The notes under the pieces are model-generated. The model had not been told where the DNA came from. It searched no databases and worked only from the letters and a program-made list of their open reading frames with translations. DNA of 10,629 nucleotides from Hyphomicrobiales bacterium (lineage in GTDB: Bacteria; Pseudomonadota; Alphaproteobacteria; Rhizobiales; Beijerinckiaceae): positions 1-10,629 of the forward strand of contig JAIXZF010000423.1 of the NCBI GenBank assembly GCA_027489835.1, written 5' to 3'. Below, one piece after another: positions 6,631 through 10,629 of this stretch (its first letter is position 1; every line of letters starts with the position of its first letter). A program made the translations under genes and the position numbers.

Positions 6631-6718
6631 TGGTGCGGACAGCGGGGGTCGAACCCGCACGGTTTTTGAGGCCGAGGGATTTTAAGTCCCTTGCGTCTAC
6701 CAGTTTCGCCATGTCCGC
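6631..6718 (-). tRNA. tRNA-Leu (anticodon UAA)
   Basis: Read on the minus strand from 6718, GCGGACA pairs with TGTCCGC as the 7-bp acceptor stem, followed by discriminator A and an encoded CCA (6633-6631). The anticodon arm is GGGA-CTTAAAA-TCCC, with TAA at 6684-6682. The T arm is GCGGG-TTCGACC-CCCGC. A long variable arm (CGG...CCG) marks the class II leucine tRNA. The mature part is 85 nt plus CCA. It reads UUA and UUG, codons that are rare in DNA this GC-rich. It lies 46 bases downstream of the acyl-ACP synthetase gene on the same strand, with its own possible promoter. No integrase or att-like duplication is seen beside it. Confidence 0.97.
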
Positions 6719-6744
6719 GCGGCGACGCGCGCCGTCCGTCAGAG

Positions 6745-6774
6745 CGTTAGCGCGCCGCGCCGCCTCAAAGCAAG
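6745..6774 (-). promoter_or_regulatory. Possible promoter for tRNA-Leu
   Basis: On the minus strand CTTGCT (6774-6769) and CTAACG (6750-6745) are 18 bases apart and resemble CTTGAC / CTATAT. The start point would fall near 6738, leaving about 20 bases of leader before the tRNA. The -35 runs into the end of the synthetase gene, next to its stop codon (6767-6765). Confidence 0.4.
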
Positions 6775-8333
6775 GCGCGCATGGTCTGGGCCAGGTCGCG
6801 CGTCGCGGTGTAATCCACCTTGCCCGAGCCGAGCACCGGAATGGCCTGCGTGACCAGGAGCGCGCGCGGAATCCACAGCTCGGGGTAACCCTGCGCCTGC
6901 GCTTCCTTGAGCAACGCCTTGCGGTCGCCGTCGGGCTTCTCGGTGACGAGGACGAGCTGCTCGCCCTTGCGCGGATCGGGCAGGGCAATGACCACGTGGT
7001 TGTGGCCCGGCCAGAGCCCGGACACCATGCTCTCGACCGCGGCCAGAGAGATCATCTCGCCGCCGAGCTTGGCGAAGCGCTTGGCGCGGCCCTTGATGGC
7101 CACGAAGCCGGCCTCGTCGACGTCGACGATGTCTCCGGTGTCGTGCCAGCCATCCTGCGGCGCCACGAGGGTGTTCGGCTGGTCCGCCAGGAGGTATCCC
7201 AGCATCACGTTGGGGCCCCGGACCATGAGGCGCCCGCCTGTGTCGATGCCCTCGACCGGCTCGAGCCTGTGTTCGATGCCCGGCAGAAGGCGGCCGACCG
7301 TGCCTGCCTTCGCGCCGTCGCCGATCGTGTTGCAGGCCAGCACGGGCGCGCATTCGGTGCAGCCATAGCCCTCGCAGATGGTGGCGCCGAAGGGCGCCCA
7401 CATGCGGCGGGTCTCGTCCTTCACGCGCTCGGCGCCGGCGATGACGAAGCGGATCGAGGACAGCTCGCCGTCATCGGCGGCGCGGGCATAGCCCTGCAGG
7501 AAGGTGTCGGTGCCGAACAGAACCGTGCAGCCTGTGTCGGCGATGAGCTTCGGCACCTGCTTGTAGTGCAGGGGGCTCGGATACATCACCACCTTCATAC
7601 CGTTGAGCAGGGGCATCAGCAGTGCTGCGGTGAGGCCGAAGGAGTGGAACACGGGCAGCGGGTTCATCACCGTGTCGCCGGAGCTGAGGATGCCCTCGGC
7701 ATGGGCGAAGATCTGCGAGGCGTTCGCGACCAGATTGGCGTGTGAGAGGGCGACGCCCTTGGGCGTGCCTTCCGTGCCGGAGGTGAAGAGGAGCACGGCC
7801 TCGGAGTCGGGATCGAGCCTGGCGCCGCTGTTCGAGCGCGGCGTGAAGCTGCGCAGCAGGCCCTTGATCTTGTCGAGGCTGGTGATCTGCTTTCGGACAT
7901 CCTCGAGGTAGATGATGCGGCAGGTCTCGGCGAGCGCATGCACCACGTCGTCGAGCTTGCCCTGATCGACGAAGCGCTTCGAGGTGACGACGGTGCGGAT
8001 GCCGCCGACCTTGCAGGCCGCGCGCAGGTTCTTCACGCCGGCGGTGAAGTTCAGCATGGCGGGCACGCGCCCATATGCCGTCAGGCCGAACAGGGTCACG
8101 GCGATGCCCTGCACGTTGGGAAGCAGCACGCCGACCCGCTCGGCCTCGAGCGTGGCGTCACGGAGCTTGGCGCCCAGCACGAGCGCGCCGAGCACGAGCC
8201 TGCCGAAGGTCAGGGGCTGGCGCTCGGGATCTTCGAGGATGACCTTGGTCTTGCCGTGCCGGGAGACGGCATCGAGCAGGGCGGACCACAAAGTGCGCCG
8301 CGTCGCCGCGAGCGAGAAGTCTGTAGCGGCCAT
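6765..8333 (-). CDS. Aas-type acyl-ACP/acyl-CoA synthetase (AMP-forming)
   Basis: A 522-residue ANL-superfamily adenylating enzyme that would activate a fatty acid with ATP and transfer it to ACP or CoA. Motifs in order: the phosphate-binding loop TSGTEGTPKG (184-193); PVFHSFGLT (227-235); EGYGCTECAP (321-330); WHDTGD (396-401); GRAKRFAKLGGEMIS (415-429); and LGSGKVDY, with the catalytic Lys505 near the C-terminus. Segments such as YPSPLHYKQVPKLI and CTVLFGTDTF closely resemble the synthetase domain of E. coli Aas (acyl-ACP synthetase/2-acylglycerophosphoethanolamine acyltransferase). The PlsC-like acyltransferase domain of Aas is absent, so this is a stand-alone synthetase. I chose the ATG at 8333, with GAAG 6 bases upstream; an in-frame GTG four codons earlier is possible, and the far upstream ATG at 8417 lies before a predicted promoter. 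Whether the acceptor is ACP or CoA cannot be decided. Probably cytosolic or membrane-associated. Confidence 0.92.
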   Translation of the reverse strand: MAATDFSLAATRRTLWSALLDAVSRHGKTKVILEDPERQPLTFGRLVLGALVLGAKLRDATLEAERVGVLLPNVQGIAVTLFGLTAYGRVPAMLNFTAGVKNLRAACKVGGIRTVVTSKRFVDQGKLDDVVHALAETCRIIYLEDVRKQITSLDKIKGLLRSFTPRSNSGARLDPDSEAVLLFTSGTEGTPKGVALSHANLVANASQIFAHAEGILSSGDTVMNPLPVFHSFGLTAALLMPLLNGMKVVMYPSPLHYKQVPKLIADTGCTVLFGTDTFLQGYARAADDGELSSIRFVIAGAERVKDETRRMWAPFGATICEGYGCTECAPVLACNTIGDGAKAGTVGRLLPGIEHRLEPVEGIDTGGRLMVRGPNVMLGYLLADQPNTLVAPQDGWHDTGDIVDVDEAGFVAIKGRAKRFAKLGGEMISLAAVESMVSGLWPGHNHVVIALPDPRKGEQLVLVTEKPDGDRKALLKEAQAQGYPELWIPRALLVTQAIPVLGSGKVDYTATRDLAQTMRALL

Positions 8334-8374
8334 TCTTGGCTTCACTTTCGTTGAGCGTTCCTCTTGGCCCGAGA

Positions 8375-8403
8375 AGCTAGGCGAAAGCCCGGCAAGCGCA
8401 AAG
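8375..8403 (-). promoter_or_regulatory. Possible promoter for the Aas-type synthetase
   Basis: In the 102-base gap after the membrane-protein gene, the minus strand has CTTTGC (8403-8398) and CTAGCT (8380-8375) with a 17-base spacer, each matching the alphaproteobacterial consensus at 4 of 6 positions. The start would fall near 8368, about 35 bases before the ATG at 8333. Read-through from the upstream gene is the alternative. Confidence 0.4.
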
Positions 8404-8435
8404 GCCATTCGCGCCATCGGCCTCGCGGGGGACGC

Positions 8436-9914
8436 TCAGTTCGACGGCGGGGTCAGCACGAGGCCAATCTCGTCGGAATGGCGGGCGACCCAGCCGGCGG
8501 CCTCGAGGTTGCGCGCCTCGGGCGAGCCGGTCTTGACCAGGGCCCAGCTCACGTTGTGGCGCCGCAGGTGCTCGAGGAACTCCGCCCGCGCCTCCGGCCT
8601 GCGGGTGCGCACGAAGGTGTCGAAGAATCCGCCGAGGAAGAGCTGGTCGGTGCGGCCGTCGATGAAGGTGGGCACGCGCTGGGCGATCAGGTAGCCGCCG
8701 AAATTGTAGGTGTTGTAAACGCGGCCCTCGTCGACGAGCCCGAGCCGGCGCGCCGCCTCCAGCGCCTCGACCGGCGTGGTCTCCGGGTTGATCTTTACCG
8801 TGGGCGAGAGGGCCGCGCCCAGCGCGATCGTGGCGGCGGCGAAGATGGCCGCAAAGCCCGGCCGCAGGCGGCTGGCGGGCGAGGAGGCGGCGGCCAGCCG
8901 CGCGCCGAGGGGGCCTGCCGCGATGGCGCCCATGGCGATGGGAACGGCGGCGAAGGCGAAGAGCAGGGCGAAGCGGGCATGCCGGACCATCATCCAGCCG
9001 AGGATGACGACGAGCGCAATGCGGAAGACGTTGCGCCAGGGCTGCAGCGCGAGCCCGGCCAGCAGCAGCACGAGCAGAAGGACGCCGACGACGCCGGGCA
9101 GGTCGAACTCGATGCTGCGCCATTCCTCGACATGGGCAATGGCCTCGCGCCCGCCGCCGGCGAACAGCTTCTGCGTGACCAGCAGGGCCTCGTAGCCATA
9201 GGGCGTCAGGCAGGAGGCGAGGAAGGCGGCGCCCAGCACCGCGCCCCAGCGCAGCGCCGTGGGCAACCAGCGCGGCCCGGCCGCGCGCATCGCCTCCAAG
9301 GCGAGGACGCCGGCGATGACGAAGCCGATGGTGTAGCCCGCATGGGCGTTGGCCCAGAGCAGCATCACCGGAACGAGCAGCCAGCCCGGCGCCTCGCCGC
9401 GCTCGGCGGCATCGAGCACGCCGAGAACCCAGATCATCATCAGAGGCAGCGCGACGACATGGGGGCGCGAGAGGAGCGAGGCGCTGGACAGCAGGAACAC
9501 GAGCAGGACGAGATTGGCGACCATGAGCGGCGCGAGCCGGCGCGACAGCCAGCCGGCGAGCGCGGCGAGGCTGCCGGCTATCGCCGCGGCGCCGAGGAAT
9601 GCGACGCCCGGCCAGCCGGCCGCGGCGTAGGCCCCGTGCATGACCACCTGCGACAGCCACTCCTTGGCGATCCAGGGCTGGCCGAGGAAAGTGTGGGAAA
9701 AGCCGTCCTGCGTCGGCCAGCCGCGGTTCTCGATGATCCAGCGGCCGGTGGCGACGTGCCAGTGCGTGTCGGGATCGCCGAGCAGGTTGCAGGTCAGCAG
9801 CACCGCGACGAGGAAGATGCCGAACAGGGCGAGGCCGAAGAGCCGGGGCTGGACAAGGCTGGCCTCAGCCGCCGGGCTGGCGGCGCCAGCGAGGCTCGCG
9901 TCGATCTGGCTCAC
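8436..9914 (-). CDS. Polytopic membrane protein, GT-C glycosyltransferase-like
   Basis: A 492-residue integral membrane protein with about ten hydrophobic segments (roughly 25-43, 103-120, 130-146, 152-168, 178-190, 196-208, 222-238, 275-290, 296-310, 313-333 and 354-370) and a soluble C-terminal part of about 120 residues. After the first helix comes GDPDTHWHVATGRWI (46-60), then QDGFSHTFLGQPW and KEWLSQ (84-89): an acidic, His/Trp-rich loop placed as in GT-C-fold, polyprenyl-phosphate-sugar-dependent glycosyltransferases. Other conserved-looking patches are NAHAGY (189-194), MVRHARFA (309-316) and NFGGYLI...PTFIDGRTDQLFLGGF (404-430). I recognise the type as widespread 'hypothetical' membrane proteins; no substrate is known to me. 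The start is a GTG whose last two bases belong to the TGA of the upstream paralog (GTGA overlap), with GGGAG 7 bases ahead. The synthetase gene follows 102 bases downstream. Confidence 0.85.
   Translation of the reverse strand: MSQIDASLAGAASPAAEASLVQPRLFGLALFGIFLVAVLLTCNLLGDPDTHWHVATGRWIIENRGWPTQDGFSHTFLGQPWIAKEWLSQVVMHGAYAAAGWPGVAFLGAAAIAGSLAALAGWLSRRLAPLMVANLVLLVFLLSSASLLSRPHVVALPLMMIWVLGVLDAAERGEAPGWLLVPVMLLWANAHAGYTIGFVIAGVLALEAMRAAGPRWLPTALRWGAVLGAAFLASCLTPYGYEALLVTQKLFAGGGREAIAHVEEWRSIEFDLPGVVGVLLLVLLLAGLALQPWRNVFRIALVVILGWMMVRHARFALLFAFAAVPIAMGAIAAGPLGARLAAASSPASRLRPGFAAIFAAATIALGAALSPTVKINPETTPVEALEAARRLGLVDEGRVYNTYNFGGYLIAQRVPTFIDGRTDQLFLGGFFDTFVRTRRPEARAEFLEHLRRHNVSWALVKTGSPEARNLEAAGWVARHSDEIGLVLTPPSN
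8641..8715. repeat. Conserved segment of the tandem gene duplication, copy 1
   Basis: This 75-base segment encodes the GGYLIAQ...FIDGRTDQLF block of the first paralog and matches 10122-10196 with about ten mismatches by eye, at an offset of 1481 bases. It is the best-preserved stretch of the tandem duplication at DNA level. Confidence 0.75.
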
Positions 9915-10629
9915 CGGGCTGCTCCCGGCGCGGCGAAGACGGCGGCGACGGGATCGCGGTGCACTTGCGTCCAGCCGGCGGCGTCGAAATGGCCCGCGGC
10001 GCGCGAGTTGGCCTCGACCATCGCCCAGGTCGCGCCATGGCGGGCGGCCAGCGCGAGGAGCGGGGCGGGGGCGGCGCCGTCATGGGCGCGGGAAAACGCG
10101 CCGAGGAAGCCGCCGAGGAACAGCTGGTCGGTGCGCCCGTCGATGAAGGTCGGGACCCCCTGCGCGATGAGGTACCCGCCGAAATCGTAGGAGTTGAGGA
10201 CAGGGCCGGCCAGCCCTGCGCGGCGGGCCGCCTCGAGCGCGGCCGCGGGCGTCGTCGCGGCGCTCGGCCTCGGCGCCGGAGCCATGAGGGCGCAGCCGAG
10301 GATGATGACGAGGCTGGCCGCGGCGGCGAACCAGACCGGCACCGTCAACCGGCCCTGGAGCCGGGACGCCAGCCGGGGGAAGCTGGCGGCGAGCGGCGCG
10401 GCCGCGATGGGCAGGGCGGTGAAGGCGAAGACCATGGCGAAGCGGGCATGGCGCACCATCAACCAGCCCAAGACCGCGATGAGCACGATGCGCATGATGT
10501 TCTGGCGCGTGTCGAAGGCGAGGCCGACGAGGAGCGCGGCCAGCAGCGCGAGGCTCAACAGGCCCATGAAATCCAGCTCCAGCGGCTGCCATTCCCTGAT
10601 GAAGGGCAGCGCTTCGCCACCGCCGAAAA
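9911..10629 (-). CDS. Second GT-C-like membrane protein, paralog of its neighbour (partial)
   Basis: This frame enters from the right edge and ends in a TGA at 9913-9911, giving the last 238 residues of a protein. It aligns collinearly with residues about 251-492 of the next gene. FGGGEALPFIREWQPLELDF matches the partner's FAGGGREAIAHVEEWRSIEF; GWLMVRHARFA matches GWMMVRHARFA; SYDFGGYLIAQGVPTFIDGR matches TYNFGGYLIAQRVPTFIDGR; and TDQLFLGGF is identical. The visible part holds four hydrophobic segments and the soluble C-terminal tail, which diverges after that motif. The N-terminal half with the putative active-site loop is outside the window, so it is unknown whether this copy keeps it. The stop overlaps the partner's GTG start by four bases, so translation is probably coupled. 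An in-frame ATG at 10567 is internal to the homology and is not the start. Confidence 0.87.
   Translation of the reverse strand, partial: FGGGEALPFIREWQPLELDFMGLLSLALLAALLVGLAFDTRQNIMRIVLIAVLGWLMVRHARFAMVFAFTALPIAAAPLAASFPRLASRLQGRLTVPVWFAAAASLVIILGCALMAPAPRPSAATTPAAALEAARRAGLAGPVLNSYDFGGYLIAQGVPTFIDGRTDQLFLGGFLGAFSRAHDGAAPAPLLALAARHGATWAMVEANSRAAGHFDAAGWTQVHRDPVAAVFAAPGAAR
9922..9926 (-). promoter_or_regulatory. Ribosome binding site inside the upstream paralog
   Basis: GGGAG on the minus strand lies 7 bases ahead of the GTG at 9914 and within the last codons of the upstream paralog. It supports the GTG start and allows re-initiation at the GTGA overlap. Confidence 0.7.
10122..10196. repeat. 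Conserved segment of the tandem gene duplication, copy 2
   Basis: Partner of the segment at 8641-8715. Another matching block (from AAGCGGGCAT at 8971 and at 10440) is offset by 1469 bases, so small indels separate the copies. The spacing, about one gene length, fits duplication of a whole gene of roughly 1.5 kb. Confidence 0.75.

Noticed and set aside
6631..6718. tRNA-Leu as an integration site for a mobile element
   Set aside because: No integrase, direct repeat of the tRNA 3' end, or compositional shift is visible on either side.
6630..7745. A 371-codon open frame on the plus strand
   Set aside because: It runs across the tRNA-Leu gene and antisense to the Aas-type synthetase, whose catalytic motifs are all on the minus strand.
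8364..10190. A 608-codon open frame on the plus strand
   Set aside because: It lies antisense to both membrane paralogs. Its composition is Gly/Glu/Arg/Gln-rich with no domain, and the tandem protein homology proves the minus strand is coding.
1..10629. CRISPR array, insertion sequence, toxin-antitoxin or defence system
   Set aside because: No regularly spaced repeats, transposase motifs, terminal inverted repeats or recognisable defence domains were found. The small inverted repeats seen are those expected or plausible in very GC-rich DNA.

Overview
The window is about 10.6 kb of very GC-rich DNA. Coding density is high, start codons include GTG, and the plausible promoters resemble the alphaproteobacterial pattern (CTTGAC, about 17 nt, CTATAT). 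With the map-radC neighbourhood and an NDUFS6-like zinc-finger protein, this points to an alphaproteobacterium, most likely of the order Hyphomicrobiales (Rhizobiales). The genus is not determined. No integrase, transposase, CRISPR array, phage gene or toxin-antitoxin pair was seen, so this looks like ordinary chromosome.

Layout, left to right. (1) The 3' end of an unrecognised plus-strand gene (1-198). (2) A minus-strand run of three genes, read right to left: an FkbM-type SAM methyltransferase (3307-2462), a CinA-type molybdopterin-binding-domain protein (2373-1633) and a probably Tat-exported FAD amine oxidase-family protein (1605 or 1554 to 208). (3) A divergent intergenic region (3308-3452) with a good promoter candidate for a plus-strand run: map (methionine aminopeptidase), radC, a small CHCC zinc-finger protein and an FAD-dependent aromatic-hydroxylase-type monooxygenase (to 6615). 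(4) A minus-strand tRNA-Leu(UAA) with encoded CCA (6718-6631). (5) A minus-strand acyl-ACP/acyl-CoA synthetase that closely resembles the synthetase domain of Aas (8333-6765). (6) Two adjacent, paralogous polytopic membrane proteins on the minus strand (9914-8436, and a partial one running off the right edge to 9911). They are joined by a 4-nt stop/start overlap and look like GT-C-fold glycosyltransferase-type proteins.

How the genes relate. map and radC are housekeeping genes: protein N-terminal maturation and a JAMM-domain protein of unclear role. The zinc-finger protein and the monooxygenase are 31 bp apart and probably co-transcribed. The FkbM methyltransferase and the tandem GT-C-like proteins both suggest surface glycan or lipid-linked sugar modification, but they are 5 kb apart and nothing links them directly. 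The Aas-like synthetase would activate fatty acids for reuse or import into the phospholipid pool.

I found no clearly undescribed multi-gene system. The observations most worth a second look are the translationally coupled tandem membrane paralogs, the zinc-finger/monooxygenase pair with palindromes in front of it, the stand-alone Aas-type synthetase, and fkbM sitting beside map where I would expect sfsA in relatives.
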